Assembly: GCF_000282195.1 (NCBI RefSeq)
Contig: NZ_AKJT01000022.1
Location: forward strand, 176,259-240,258
DNA length: 64,000 nucleotides
Direction: 5' to 3'
Source of the DNA: Pseudomonas sp. GM18
GTDB lineage: Bacteria > Pseudomonadota > Gammaproteobacteria > Pseudomonadales > Pseudomonadaceae
Below are positions 35,688-44,759 of the stretch, piece by piece. Each line of letters opens with the position of its first letter. Positions within the stretch are counted from its first letter, which is position 1. The notes under the pieces were generated by a model. The model was not told the DNA's origin. It saw nothing but the letters and a program-made list of their open reading frames with translations, and did no database searches. Position numbers and translations under genes: made by a program.

Positions 35688-35705
35688 TGTTTATTAAAAT
35701 GAACA
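35688..35705. promoter_or_regulatory. Dyad operator candidate between cupin gene and kauB
   Basis: TGTTTATTAAAATGAACA matches its own reverse complement at 14 of 18 positions. It sits between divergent genes and could bind PauR or another dimeric repressor. The binding protein is not shown. Confidence 0.45.
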
Positions 35706-35710
35706 TCGCA

Positions 35711-35730
35711 AGGCCGTTTAACGGCCTTAT
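35711..35730. other. Perfect 19-base dyad AAGGCCGTTTAACGGCCTT
   Basis: A palindrome with single central T directly follows the 35688-35705 dyad. As RNA it makes a 6-9 bp hairpin without a T tail, so it is more likely an operator or leader hairpin of kauB than a terminator. Confidence 0.4.
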
Positions 35731-35871
35731 GTCAAATATATTGAAACTTCACCCGCCGCTGGTTTAGGGTAACGGTTGCCTTGAGCCGAAAAGCAGGCTG
35801 GCCGGGCAGAATTCCTGACAGCACCCGCGAAGAGAGCGGGCGCTCGTATTCAATAAGAGGAGGACACTCGT

Positions 35872-37365
35872 ATGACCACCCTGACTCGTGCCGACTGGGA
35901 ACAACGGGCTCGCGATCTGAAGATCGAAGGCCGCGCCTACATCAATGGCGAATACACCGATGCAGTCTCCGGTGAAACGTTCGAGTGCATCAGCCCTGTC
36001 GATGGCCGTCTGCTGGGCAAGATTGCCAGCTGTGACGCCGCCGACGCCCAGCGCGCAGTGGAAAACGCTCGCGCCACATTCAATTCCGGCGCCTGGTCGC
36101 GCCTGGCGCCGACCAAACGCAAAGCCACCATGATTCGTTTTGCCGGCCTGCTGAAACAGCACGCCGAAGAGCTGGCCCTGCTCGAAACCCTGGACATGGG
36201 CAAGCCGATCAGCGATTCCCTGTACATCGACGTTCCTGGCGCGGCACAAGCCCTGAGCTGGAGCGGTGAGGCCATCGACAAGCTCTACGACGAAGTCGCC
36301 GCCACCCCGCACGATCAGCTGGGGCTGGTGACTCGCGAGCCGGTCGGTGTGGTCGGTGCGATCGTGCCGTGGAACTTCCCGTTGATGATGGCCTGCTGGA
36401 AACTCGGCCCGGCGTTGTCCACCGGTAACTCAGTGATCCTCAAGCCTTCCGAAAAATCGCCGCTGACGGCTATTCGCATTGCAGCGCTGGCGGTTGAAGC
36501 CGGTATCCCGAAAGGTGTGCTGAACGTGCTGCCGGGCTACGGTCACACCGTCGGCAAGGCCTTGGCCCTGCACAATGACGTCGACACCCTGGTGTTCACC
36601 GGCTCGAGCAAGATCGCCAAGCAACTGCTGATCTACTCCGGCGAATCGAACATGAAGCGCGTCTGGCTTGAAGCCGGTGGCAAGAGCCCGAACATCGTGT
36701 TCGCCGATGCGCCGGACCTGCAAGCCGCCGCCGAATCGGCTGCCAGCGCCATTGCCTTCAACCAGGGCGAGGTCTGCACAGCCGGTTCGCGCCTGCTGGT
36801 CGAGCGTTCGATCAAAGACAAATTCCTGCCATTGGTGATCGAAGCCCTCAAGGCCTGGAAGCCGGGCAATCCGCTGGACCCGGCAACCAACGTCGGTGCA
36901 CTGGTGGATACCCAGCAGATGAACACCGTGCTGTCCTACATTGAATCCGGTCACACCGATGGCGCCAAACTGGTGGCCGGCGGTAAACGCATTCTTCAGG
37001 AAACCGGTGGCACTTACGTTGAGCCGACGATTTTCGATGGCGTGAGCAACGCGATGAAAATTGCTCAGGAAGAAATCTTCGGTCCGGTGTTGTCGGTCAT
37101 CACCTTCGACAGCGCTGAAGAAGCCATCCAGATCGCCAACGACACGCCGTACGGTCTCGCCGCTGCGGTATGGACCAAGGACATCTCGAAAGCTCATCTG
37201 ACCGCCAAGGCTTTGCGTGCCGGTAGTGTCTGGGTCAACCAGTACGACGGCGGCGACATGACCGCGCCGTTCGGTGGCTTCAAACAGTCCGGCAACGGTC
37301 GCGACAAGTCGCTGCATGCGTTCGACAAATACACCGAGCTGAAGGCGACCTGGATCAAGTTGTAA
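35872..37365 (+). CDS. kauB: Aldehyde dehydrogenase, KauB/PuuC type
   Basis: The product has 497 residues. GGAGG precedes the ATG. It has VVGAIVPWNFPLMMACWKLGPAL, the NAD loop FTGSSKIAKQLL, catalytic Glu in WLEAGGKSPNIVF and catalytic Cys in NQGEVCTAGSRLLVE. The whole sequence fits gamma-glutamyl-gamma-aminobutyraldehyde / 4-guanidinobutyraldehyde dehydrogenase (KauB, PuuC), which oxidises aldehydes formed in putrescine and arginine breakdown. Genes for a PauB-like oxidase and a PauR-like regulator lie within 13 kb. The gene symbol is by homology and position. Confidence 0.92.
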   Translation: MTTLTRADWEQRARDLKIEGRAYINGEYTDAVSGETFECISPVDGRLLGKIASCDAADAQRAVENARATFNSGAWSRLAPTKRKATMIRFAGLLKQHAEELALLETLDMGKPISDSLYIDVPGAAQALSWSGEAIDKLYDEVAATPHDQLGLVTREPVGVVGAIVPWNFPLMMACWKLGPALSTGNSVILKPSEKSPLTAIRIAALAVEAGIPKGVLNVLPGYGHTVGKALALHNDVDTLVFTGSSKIAKQLLIYSGESNMKRVWLEAGGKSPNIVFADAPDLQAAAESAASAIAFNQGEVCTAGSRLLVERSIKDKFLPLVIEALKAWKPGNPLDPATNVGALVDTQQMNTVLSYIESGHTDGAKLVAGGKRILQETGGTYVEPTIFDGVSNAMKIAQEEIFGPVLSVITFDSAEEAIQIANDTPYGLAAAVWTKDISKAHLTAKALRAGSVWVNQYDGGDMTAPFGGFKQSGNGRDKSLHAFDKYTELKATWIKL

Positions 37366-37417
37366 GCAAGTGAGGGAGCCCGGTAGTCAATCGGGCTCCT
37401 GAACGACGCAGATCCCT

Positions 37418-37507
37418 TGTGGGAGCGGGCTTGCTCGCGAAGGCGCCGTAACAGCCAGCGATGACGTTGGATGTGAAGGCCTCTTCGCGAGCAATCCCGC
37501 TCCCACA
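37418..37507. repeat. REPIN doublet after kauB
   Basis: TGTGGGAGCGGGCTTGCTCG and its inverse CGCGAGCAATCCCGCTCCCACA are about 45 bases apart, of the same family as 18569-18660. Confidence 0.88.
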
Positions 37508-37549
37508 CTGTTTTGCGCTGTACATAAAATATCCACAGGAGCGTGGAAC

Positions 37550-38692
37550 ATGCGTTGGGCGACTTATTTCGCCGTCTTGGCATCTGTCTTGAGTGTCGGC
37601 CTGGCTCTGGGCGTCAGCATGCCGTTGGTATCGCTGCGCCTGGAAGGCTGGGGTTACGGCTCGTTCGCGATCGGCGTGATGGCGGCGATGCCGGCCATTG
37701 GCGTACTGCTGGGGGCGAAGATCTCCAGCCATCTCGCGGCCCGTCTTGGCACGGCCAATCTGATGCGCCTGTGCCTGTGGGCCGGGGCGGTGTCCATCGG
37801 CTTGCTGGCGCTGTGGCCGAGCTACCCGATCTGGCTGGTGTTGCGGTTGATGATCGGGGTGATCCTGACACTCGTCTTCATCCTTGGTGAAAGCTGGATC
37901 AACCAACTGGTGGTCGAGCAATGGCGGGGGCGACTGGTGGCGCTGTATGGCAGCAGCTATGCGCTGAGTCAGCTGGCCGGACCGTTGCTGTTGGGGGCGT
38001 TGGGCACCGAGCACGATTACGGTTTTTGGGTTGGCGTCGGCTTGCTGATGACGGCACCGTTCCTGCTGCTGGGCCGTAGCGGAGCGCCCACCAGTGAGGC
38101 CTGCAGCGTGACCCTCAACGACTTGCTGAACTTCTGCCGTGGCCTGCCGGCCATTGCCTGGGCGGTGTCGCTGTTTGCCGCGTTCGAAGCGATGATCCTG
38201 ACCTTGTTGCCGGTCTACTGCCTGCGTCAGGGCTTCACGACGGAAATCGCCCTGGCGATGGTCAGCACGGTGGTGGTCGGTGATGCCTTGCTGCAATTGC
38301 CGATTGGCGCGCTGGCTGATCGCTTGTCGCGGCGTACGTTATTCACTGGTTGTGCAATGCTTTTGCTGCTGTCGAGCCTGGCGATTCCAATGCTAATTGA
38401 TACGTTGCTGATCTGGCCGCTGTGGGTGTTGTTTGGCGCCAGTGCCGGCGGTCTGTTCACCTTGTCGCTGATCCTGATCGGTGAGCGTTATCGCGACGAT
38501 GCGCTGGTGCGGGCCAATGCCCATATCGCGCAGCTGTGGGGGATCGGTTGCCTGATCGGGCCGTTGGCGGCCGGTGCCGGGAGCCAATGGATCAGCGGGC
38601 ATGCCTTGCCGTTGCTGATGGCGGCGGGTGCATTGGGGTTGGTGATTCTGGTGTCGCGGCAAGGGGCGTTTGGGGCGGTGCAGCCGGCATAG
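37550..38692 (+). CDS. MFS transporter
   Basis: The product has 380 residues and about twelve hydrophobic helices. AGGAG precedes the ATG. GVMAAMPAIGVLLGAKISSHLAARLG and GDALLQLPIGALADRLSRRTL carry the MFS loop 2-3 and 8-9 type motifs. It resembles YcaD-like / sugar-phosphate-independent MFS members; the substrate is unknown. It follows kauB after a REPIN, and is probably expressed from its own promoter in 37508-37545. Confidence 0.9.
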   Translation: MRWATYFAVLASVLSVGLALGVSMPLVSLRLEGWGYGSFAIGVMAAMPAIGVLLGAKISSHLAARLGTANLMRLCLWAGAVSIGLLALWPSYPIWLVLRLMIGVILTLVFILGESWINQLVVEQWRGRLVALYGSSYALSQLAGPLLLGALGTEHDYGFWVGVGLLMTAPFLLLGRSGAPTSEACSVTLNDLLNFCRGLPAIAWAVSLFAAFEAMILTLLPVYCLRQGFTTEIALAMVSTVVVGDALLQLPIGALADRLSRRTLFTGCAMLLLLSSLAIPMLIDTLLIWPLWVLFGASAGGLFTLSLILIGERYRDDALVRANAHIAQLWGIGCLIGPLAAGAGSQWISGHALPLLMAAGALGLVILVSRQGAFGAVQPA

Positions 38693-38720
38693 ATCAAAAG
38701 ATCGCAGCCTGCGGCAGCTC

Positions 38721-40322
38721 CTACAGCATCTTTTCCAGGCCGATCGTGCTGCTAAGCCACGAATTGAAATGCCGCCACCAACCCCCTGGTTCCTGAGTCA
38801 ATGTGTGCTGTTTGCCGTCGTCTTCGGTGACCCAGACCATCTGACCCTTTTCCAGCCTGGCCTGATAACTGAGGGCCGGCGCCATCCCCTCCAGCGCCAG
38901 TTCGCGCACACGCCCGGCGAGTTGCGGGCTGTCCACCAGCACCCCGACTTCGGTGTTCCACAGCACCGAGCGTGGGTCGAAATTGAACGAGCCGATGAAG
39001 GCTTTCTGTTGGTCGAAGATCATCGCCTTGCTGTGCAGGCTGGAGTCGGAGCTACGGTAGGACCCGCTGTGGAACGGGCTCGATCCGCCGTCACCGTTGT
39101 CGCCGGGCTGGCGGCGCAATTCGAACAACTGCACGCCATGCTCCAGCAACGTTTTGCGATAAGGCGCGTAACCACCGTGCACGGCGGGTACATCGGTGGC
39201 TTCCAGTGAGTTGGTCAGCAAACGGATCGACACCCCGGCATCGGCGCGATCGGTCAGGTACACCAGCCCTGGTTGGCCGGGTACGACGTAGGCCGAGATC
39301 ATGATCAGCTCTTTGCTGACCCCATTGAGTTCAGGTGCCAACTGGGTGGTCAGCAGCAAGTGCGGGTCAGGTTCGCCGTCGGACAGCACCTTGCTCGGTG
39401 CGTCCCACAGCGCCTGGTTCGAAGCCCAGATCAGTTCCCGGCGCCAGACGTCCAGGCGCGGATGAGTGGTGTAGGTCATCAGCTGTTGATAGAGCGCGTG
39501 ATTCTGTTTGCGCGTTTCCTCGAGGGATTCGTCCAGTCGGGTCCGAGTATTTCTCAGGTCCCTGGCGGTCGGCTTGCTCGAGAGAAACTGCTCGATCGGC
39601 TTGCTCAAAGCGCTGTTCCAGTACTGATCGAAGCTGTGCCCCAGCTGTTCTGCAACCGGGCCGACGCTGAGCATGTCGATGTCAGTGAAATTCAGTTTGG
39701 GCTCGGCATCGAAGTACTCATCCCCCAGGTTACGCCCGCCAACGATTGCCGCGCTGTTGTCCGCTACCCACAGTTTGTTGTGCATGCGCCGGTGTTGCAG
39801 CGATACGTTGAACAACCTGCCCATGGTTCGCGTGACGCCGGTGCTGCGGCCCAGGTGCAGCGGGTTGAACACGCGAATATGTATCTGCGGATGCGCGGCC
39901 AGGGTCGCGATGATCCGGTCCAGGCCATCGCTGGTGGTGTCGTCGAGCAGAATCCGCACCCGCACGCCACGGTCGGCGGCGTTGAGCAGCTCGTTTATCA
40001 GTATCCGTGTGCTGATCCCGTCATGGACGATGTAGTACTGCAAATCGAGGCTGCTTTGTGCGTGGCGAATCAGCTCGGCACGGGCGGTGAACGCCTCCGT
40101 GCTATCGGACAGCAAGCGAAAACCCGACTGGCCTTTATGAGGCGCGGCCTGGGCCTGGATCGAACGACCGAATGCCGAGTCCGCCGCAGGCAGGGCCTGG
40201 CTCGGTTCGCGAGGGACGTGGAGTGTCGTGCAGCCGCCCAGGAACGAGGCGAGTAACAGCATAGCAAGCAGGGGCTGTCTGATTCTCACGGGGAATGTTC
40301 CAGTGGCGGCCGTTGTTTGCAT
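38721..40322 (-). CDS. Phospholipase D family lipoprotein
   Basis: The product has 533 residues from the ATG at 40322, which gives a lipobox (LLASFLGGC). Two HKD motifs are present: HNKLWVADNSAAIVGGRNLGDEYF (first) and HSKAMIFDQQKAFIGSFNFDPRS (second). It resembles the cardiolipin-synthase-like PLD proteins that are anchored to a membrane facing the periplasm, where they may hydrolyse or transfer phosphatidyl groups. It is transcribed towards the MFS gene; downstream are dispersed GATCGCAGCC repeats. Confidence 0.9.
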   Translation of the reverse strand: MQTTAATGTFPVRIRQPLLAMLLLASFLGGCTTLHVPREPSQALPAADSAFGRSIQAQAAPHKGQSGFRLLSDSTEAFTARAELIRHAQSSLDLQYYIVHDGISTRILINELLNAADRGVRVRILLDDTTSDGLDRIIATLAAHPQIHIRVFNPLHLGRSTGVTRTMGRLFNVSLQHRRMHNKLWVADNSAAIVGGRNLGDEYFDAEPKLNFTDIDMLSVGPVAEQLGHSFDQYWNSALSKPIEQFLSSKPTARDLRNTRTRLDESLEETRKQNHALYQQLMTYTTHPRLDVWRRELIWASNQALWDAPSKVLSDGEPDPHLLLTTQLAPELNGVSKELIMISAYVVPGQPGLVYLTDRADAGVSIRLLTNSLEATDVPAVHGGYAPYRKTLLEHGVQLFELRRQPGDNGDGGSSPFHSGSYRSSDSSLHSKAMIFDQQKAFIGSFNFDPRSVLWNTEVGVLVDSPQLAGRVRELALEGMAPALSYQARLEKGQMVWVTEDDGKQHTLTQEPGGWWRHFNSWLSSTIGLEKML

Positions 40323-40347
40323 ATGGACGCTGGATCCCGCAGAAAGG

Positions 40348-41769
40348 TCAGTCGGTTTGCGCCAGCAGTTTGATCGCCGCCGCGCCGACCTTGCGCACCG
40401 CTTCTTCGATCTGCGGTGTGGGCTTGGCACCGTAGTTCATCCGCAGGCAATTACGGTATTTGCCCGAGGCGGAAAAGATACTGCCGACGGCAATCTGTAC
40501 GCCCTGGTCATGCAGCGCACGATTGAGCTTCAGGGTATCGAAGCCCTCCGGCAGTTCGACCCACAACATAAAGCTGCCTTGTGGGCGACTGGCGCGAGTG
40601 CCGGCAGGGAAATAACGGGTGACCCAATCGATCATCGCGTCGCGATTGCGCTGGTATTGCGTACGCATCCGCCGTAAATGCGGTTCGAAGTGCCCAGCCT
40701 TGAGAAATTCGGCGATCGCAATCTGTGGTTGCGGCGCGGTGGAGCCGGTGCTGATGTATTTCATGTGCAGCACCCGTTCCAGATAACGCCCCGGCGCGAC
40801 CCAGCCAATGCGCAGGCCCGGTGCCAGGGTCTTGGAAAACGAACTGCAAAGCAGAACGCGACCGTCTTCATCGAAGGATTTGATCGTGCGAGGACGTGGG
40901 TAGGTGTAGGACAGTTCGCCATACACATCGTCCTCGATAATCGCCACGTCAAAACGCTGTGCCAGTGTCAGCAACGCACGTTTGCGCGACTCCGGCATGA
41001 TGTAGCCCAGCGGATTGTTGCAGTTGGGGGTCAACTGTATGGCCTTGATCGGCCATTGCTCCAATGCCAGTTCCAAAGCCTCGAGGCTGATCCCGGTGAG
41101 CGGGTCGGTGGGGATTTCCAGGGCTTTCATGCCCAGCCCCTTGAGCGTCTGCATGGCGCCGTGAAAGCTCGGCGAATCCACCGCCACAATGTCGCCGGGC
41201 TCACAAATGGCCCGGATGCTGGTGGATAGCGCTTCGTGGCAACCGGTGGTGACCACCAGATCGTTGGCGCTTAACTGGCAACCGGAGTCGAGCATCAGGC
41301 GGGCGATCTGTTCGCGCAGTTCGAGGGTGCCGCAGATGTTGTCGTAATACAGGCCTCGCATGTCCTGCTGGCGGCTGATTCGTGCCAGGTTGCGCAGCAG
41401 CGGTTTCATGGTCGGCGAGGTGATGTCCGGCATGCCGCGGCCCAGCTGCACGACATCCTTGCGCGGCACGGCGCGGATCAGCTCCAGCACCTGATCCCAT
41501 TGCGAAATATCCACCGGGCGTTGGGCGGGGCGGCCAATCACCGGCAGTTCCGGCAGCTCGCGGCTCACCGGTACGAAATAGCCGGATTTGGGTTTGGGCA
41601 TCGCCAGACCTACGTCTTCCAGCACGCGATAGGCCTGCTGCACCGTGCTCAGGCTGACCCCGTGCTCGACACTCAGCGCCCGCACCGAGGGCAGCCGGTC
41701 ACCGGGGCGATAGAAGCCCTGTTCGATACGTGTGCCGAGCAACTCGGCGAGGTTGACGTAAAGGGTCAT
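40348..41769 (-). CDS. MocR-type regulator (GntR winged helix plus aminotransferase fold)
   Basis: The product has 473 residues. N-terminal GntR helix-turn-helix (YVNLAELLGTRIEQGFYRPGDRLPSVRALSVEHGVSLSTVQQAYRVLEDVGL) is followed by a class I aminotransferase-like domain with the PLP Lys in CSSFSKTLAPGLRIGW. Such proteins sense amines or amino acids through PLP. It is divergent from the DUF1127 gene and near the polyamine genes, so its ligand may be of that type, though this is inference. Confidence 0.92.
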   Translation of the reverse strand: MTLYVNLAELLGTRIEQGFYRPGDRLPSVRALSVEHGVSLSTVQQAYRVLEDVGLAMPKPKSGYFVPVSRELPELPVIGRPAQRPVDISQWDQVLELIRAVPRKDVVQLGRGMPDITSPTMKPLLRNLARISRQQDMRGLYYDNICGTLELREQIARLMLDSGCQLSANDLVVTTGCHEALSTSIRAICEPGDIVAVDSPSFHGAMQTLKGLGMKALEIPTDPLTGISLEALELALEQWPIKAIQLTPNCNNPLGYIMPESRKRALLTLAQRFDVAIIEDDVYGELSYTYPRPRTIKSFDEDGRVLLCSSFSKTLAPGLRIGWVAPGRYLERVLHMKYISTGSTAPQPQIAIAEFLKAGHFEPHLRRMRTQYQRNRDAMIDWVTRYFPAGTRASRPQGSFMLWVELPEGFDTLKLNRALHDQGVQIAVGSIFSASGKYRNCLRMNYGAKPTPQIEEAVRKVGAAAIKLLAQTD

Positions 41770-41948
41770 GGTGCAGTCTCGATGTGGGTGATTCGGTTAA
41801 CCAATACAGATGGGGCAAAAATAAGCGATTCAGAGGCCGAAACAGAAAAGCTGTATGGAATTAATACTGCTCTGTTGAATCTGTAATGCTTTTTGCCGTC
41901 CGAGCATCATGAAAGCTCTGGCTACCCAAGTAAACAGGAGCGACGAAA

Positions 41949-42194
41949 ATGAACGGCTTGAGCGATGTGCGGCTGACGTTACACAGTCAGGAACTGGCGG
42001 CAGGGCAACAGAACGGCGCGCGCGAGGCAATTATGCGCAACGCACCGTCCTGCCTGGGTCGCTGGGGTCTGTTCTGGCATCGTCTGCACACGCGTAAGGC
42101 GTTGTTGGAGCTGACGCCGGAGCAACTCAAGGATGTCGGGTTGAGTCGGGAGCAGGCGCGGGAGGAGGGGCTTAAACCTTTCTGGCGTCTGTGA
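41949..42194 (+). CDS. DUF1127 domain protein
   Basis: The product has 81 residues. AGGAG precedes the ATG. The C-terminal 45 residues (WGLFWHRLHTRKALLELTPEQLKDVGLSREQAREEGLKPFWRL) form a DUF1127 domain (TRxxLxxLxxxxLxDIGLxxxxAxxE). In other bacteria small DUF1127 proteins bind RNA and affect phosphate and carbon metabolism; here the role is unknown. The product is closed by a hairpin at 42208-42245. Confidence 0.88.
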   Translation: MNGLSDVRLTLHSQELAAGQQNGAREAIMRNAPSCLGRWGLFWHRLHTRKALLELTPEQLKDVGLSREQAREEGLKPFWRL

Positions 42195-42207
42195 GATGAA
42201 CCGCGAT

Positions 42208-42245
42208 CCCTTGCAGGAGCAGCCTTCGGCAGCTCCTGCAAGGGG
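42208..42245. terminator. Long hairpin between DUF1127 gene and FAD oxidase gene
   Basis: CCCTTGCAGGAGC pairs with GCTCCTGCAAGGGG over AGCCTTCGGCA. There is no clear T tail, so it may terminate inefficiently; it belongs to the CAGCCTTCGGCAGCTCCT repeat family. Confidence 0.65.
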
Positions 42246-43559
42246 TCAGGCCAGTTCTTTAAGGCGATGCCAAAGCATCCCCAACGCCAACAACGGCGAG
42301 CGCAAATGTTTGCCGCCTGGAAAGGTAATGTGCGGCACCTTGGCAAACAGATCGAAACCACCACTCTGCTGGCCGCTGATGGCTTCAGCCAGCAACTTGC
42401 CCGCCAAATGCGTGGCGTTTACGCCATGACCGGAATAGGCCTGGGCGTAATACACATTCGGCTGGTCCTTGAGCCGGCCGATCTGCGGCAGGCGATTGGC
42501 GCCGATGCCGATCATGCCGCCCCATTGATAATCGACCTTCACCCCGGCCAATTGCGGGAACACCGCCAGCATCTTCGGACGCATGTACGCGGCGATGTCT
42601 TTCGGATCGCGTCCTGAATAATGGCAGGCGCCGCCGAACAACAAGCGTCGGTCCGCCGAGAGGCGGTAATAATCCAGCGCTACCCGTTGATCGCAGACCG
42701 CCATGTTCTGCGGCAGCAGCGCGTGAGCCTGCTCTTCACTCAGTTGTTCGGTGGCGATGATGTAACTGCCGGCGGGCAGCACCTTGCCGCCAAGTTGCGG
42801 GTTGAGATCGTTGAGGTAGGCGTTGCAGCCCAGCACCAGGGTCTTGGCGCGGACCGTGCCCCGGGCGGTGTGGACCTTGACCTCGGGGCCATAATCGATG
42901 CGGGTTACCGCCGATTGTTCGAACAGTTTCACGCCCAATTGCCGGGCGGCTGCCGCTTCGCCCAGTGCCAGGTTCAGTGGGTGTAGATGCCCGGAACCCA
43001 TGTCGATCAAACCGCCTGCATAGCGATCGGAACCCACCACGCTGTGCATTTCGTTGGCTTGCAGCAGACGGGTTTCGTAACGGTAACCGAGGCTGCGCAG
43101 CTCGATGGCGTCTTCGGCGAAGCCTTCCAGGTCGTGGGCTTTGTTGGCGAGGTCACAGTAACCCCAGGTCAGGTCGCAAGGGATCTGAAATCGCTCGATC
43201 CGCTGTCGGACGATTTCCACCGCTTCCAGCCCCATCAGTTTCATCTGACGCACACCGTCTGCACCGATCACGTTGGTGAACTGATCGAGGCCATGGCCGA
43301 CGCCGCGAATCAATTGCCCGCCATTGCGTCCGCTGGCGCCCCAACCGATCTTGTGCGCCTCCAGCAGCACCACGCGCAAGCCTCGTTCGGCCAGTTCGAG
43401 CGCCGTGTTCAGCCCTGAGAACCCGCCGCCCACCACGCACACGTCTGCAACCAGCTCGCCTGTGAGCGCCGGAAGGTCGGGTTGCGGCAGGCTGCTGGCG
43501 GCGTAATAAGAGGCGACGTGCCGGTGGTTAGGGGCAGGTTGCTGAACGGGGGCGTTCAT
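42246..43559 (-). CDS. FAD-dependent oxidoreductase, PauB/PuuB type
   Basis: The product has 437 residues from the ATG at 43559 (AGGA 8 bases upstream). FAD-binding VCVVGGGFSGLNTALELAERGLRVVLLEA is near the N-terminus, with GASGRNGGQLIRG, and the C-terminal MIGIGANRLPQIGRL and YAQAYSGHGVNATHLAG. It fits gamma-glutamylputrescine oxidases (PuuB/PauB), which feed aldehydes to KauB-type dehydrogenases. In P. aeruginosa a PauB paralogue lies at the same place. Which amine it uses is not visible. Confidence 0.88.
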   Translation of the reverse strand: MNAPVQQPAPNHRHVASYYAASSLPQPDLPALTGELVADVCVVGGGFSGLNTALELAERGLRVVLLEAHKIGWGASGRNGGQLIRGVGHGLDQFTNVIGADGVRQMKLMGLEAVEIVRQRIERFQIPCDLTWGYCDLANKAHDLEGFAEDAIELRSLGYRYETRLLQANEMHSVVGSDRYAGGLIDMGSGHLHPLNLALGEAAAARQLGVKLFEQSAVTRIDYGPEVKVHTARGTVRAKTLVLGCNAYLNDLNPQLGGKVLPAGSYIIATEQLSEEQAHALLPQNMAVCDQRVALDYYRLSADRRLLFGGACHYSGRDPKDIAAYMRPKMLAVFPQLAGVKVDYQWGGMIGIGANRLPQIGRLKDQPNVYYAQAYSGHGVNATHLAGKLLAEAISGQQSGGFDLFAKVPHITFPGGKHLRSPLLALGMLWHRLKELA

Positions 43560-43706
43560 GTACGTCATCCTGATTCTTGTGTTTGAAAAAGTTGACGGAG
43601 CATAAGCCGCCCCTTCGGATGCGGGCAACATTGGTCGGTTGGCGCTGTCTGGATCGGGGCTTTTGCGTCAGAATCCCGGTCTATTCCGCATTTGGTCACC
43701 GTTTCG

Positions 43707-44060
43707 ATGAGCTGCAACAGTCAGAAAATTCGCACGCTGCGCCAGCAGATTCCCACCTTCGAGTGCGTGCCCGGCTGCCATGACTGCTGTGGGCCGGTCA
43801 CCACCTCGCCCGAAGAAATGTCCCGCCTGCCGCGCAAGACACGGGCTGAGCAGGACGCAGCGATGGACGAACTCAATTGCGTCCATCTGGGGCCCAACGG
43901 CTGCACGGTGTATGACGAGCGACCATTGATCTGTCGTCTATTCGGTACCACCAAGACGTTGCCTTGCCCCAATGGGCGGCGACCGGTGGAGCTGATTCAT
44001 CCGCGGGTCGAGAAGCAGATTCACGAATACATGGCCAGTACCCGGCAGGTGTTGGTGTAG
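43707..44060 (+). CDS. YkgJ-type zinc/iron-chelating cysteine-cluster protein
   Basis: The product has 117 residues from the ATG at 43707. The cluster VPGCHDCCGP with later NCVHLGPNGCTVYDERPLICRLFG and LPCPNG is the YkgJ pattern and suggests a bound metal or Fe-S site. The function is unknown. It is transcribed away from the PauB-like gene. Confidence 0.82.
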   Translation: MSCNSQKIRTLRQQIPTFECVPGCHDCCGPVTTSPEEMSRLPRKTRAEQDAAMDELNCVHLGPNGCTVYDERPLICRLFGTTKTLPCPNGRRPVELIHPRVEKQIHEYMASTRQVLV

Positions 44061-44064
44061 GGGG

Positions 44065-44095
44065 GATCGTTCCCACGCAGAGCGTGGGAATGATC
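44065..44095. repeat. CCCACGC/GCGTGGG inverted repeat
   Basis: GATCGTTCCCACGC faces GCGTGGGAATGATC around AGA. Same family as 9842-9895 and 50905-50983. Confidence 0.75.
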
Positions 44096-44114
44096 GGGCA
44101 GGTAAAACAATGTC

Positions 44115-44603
44115 TCAATCCGGAATCGGCAGGCTCAAGCTCTCTTTCACTTCTTCCATCACGATATAGCTCTTGGATTCGCGCACATGCGGCAACTTGA
44201 GCAGGATGTCGCCCAGCAGTTTGCGGTACGAAGCCATCTCGGAAATCCGCGCTTTCACCAGATAGTCGAAGTCCCCTGACACCAGATGGCATTCCAGTAC
44301 GTGGGGCAGTTTCAGTACCGCGCGTCGGAACTCTTCGAAAGTATCGCCGGATTTGTAGTCGAGGCTGATCTCGACGAACACCAACAGACTACCCTTCAGG
44401 TGCTGCGGATTCAGCCGGGCGTTGTAGCCCATGATGATCCCTTCGCGCTCCAGGCGCCGTACCCGTTCAGTGCAGGGCGTGGTGGAGAGGCCGACCTTTT
44501 CCCCCAGTTCGGTGAAGGAAATGCGCCCGTCCGCTTGCAGGATCCGCAGGATGTTGCGGTCGATCTTGTCCAGCTCACGTTTGGTCTGTGTGTTGGTTCG
44601 CAT
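44115..44603 (-). CDS. dadR: Lrp/AsnC family regulator (DadR-like)
   Basis: The product has 162 residues from the ATG at 44603; the longer open frame to 46208 on this strand is antisense to dadA. The helix-turn-helix (IDRNILRILQADGRISFTELGEKVGLSTTPCTERVRRLEREGIIMGY) is followed by the RAM effector domain (GDFDYLVKARISEMASYRKLL). It is divergent from dadA, which Lrp/DadR activates in response to alanine in Pseudomonas. The gene name is by family and position. Confidence 0.93.
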   Translation of the reverse strand: MRTNTQTKRELDKIDRNILRILQADGRISFTELGEKVGLSTTPCTERVRRLEREGIIMGYNARLNPQHLKGSLLVFVEISLDYKSGDTFEEFRRAVLKLPHVLECHLVSGDFDYLVKARISEMASYRKLLGDILLKLPHVRESKSYIVMEEVKESLSLPIPD

Positions 44604-44651
44604 AGGGGATGCGCCTCCGTGAAAAGGGTTTTTGCCGAGAATTGTCGCCAA

Positions 44652-44672
44652 ATATAGGCACTTATATAGTGA
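44652..44672. promoter_or_regulatory. Candidate Lrp/DadR site in the dadR/dadA gap
   Basis: CACT..AGTG around TATAT within an AT-rich stretch (TATAGGCACTTATATAGTG) lies about 90 bases before dadA. Lrp-type proteins favour such AT-rich dyads. No -10/-35 can be assigned firmly. Confidence 0.35.
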
Positions 44673-44759
44673 AAAGCACTGGCTAATCTTTTTTAAACTG
44701 CCCACATCTTCGGTCTGCACAATAAACGTCAGCGGTAAGCCGCGATGAGGGATATGAAA

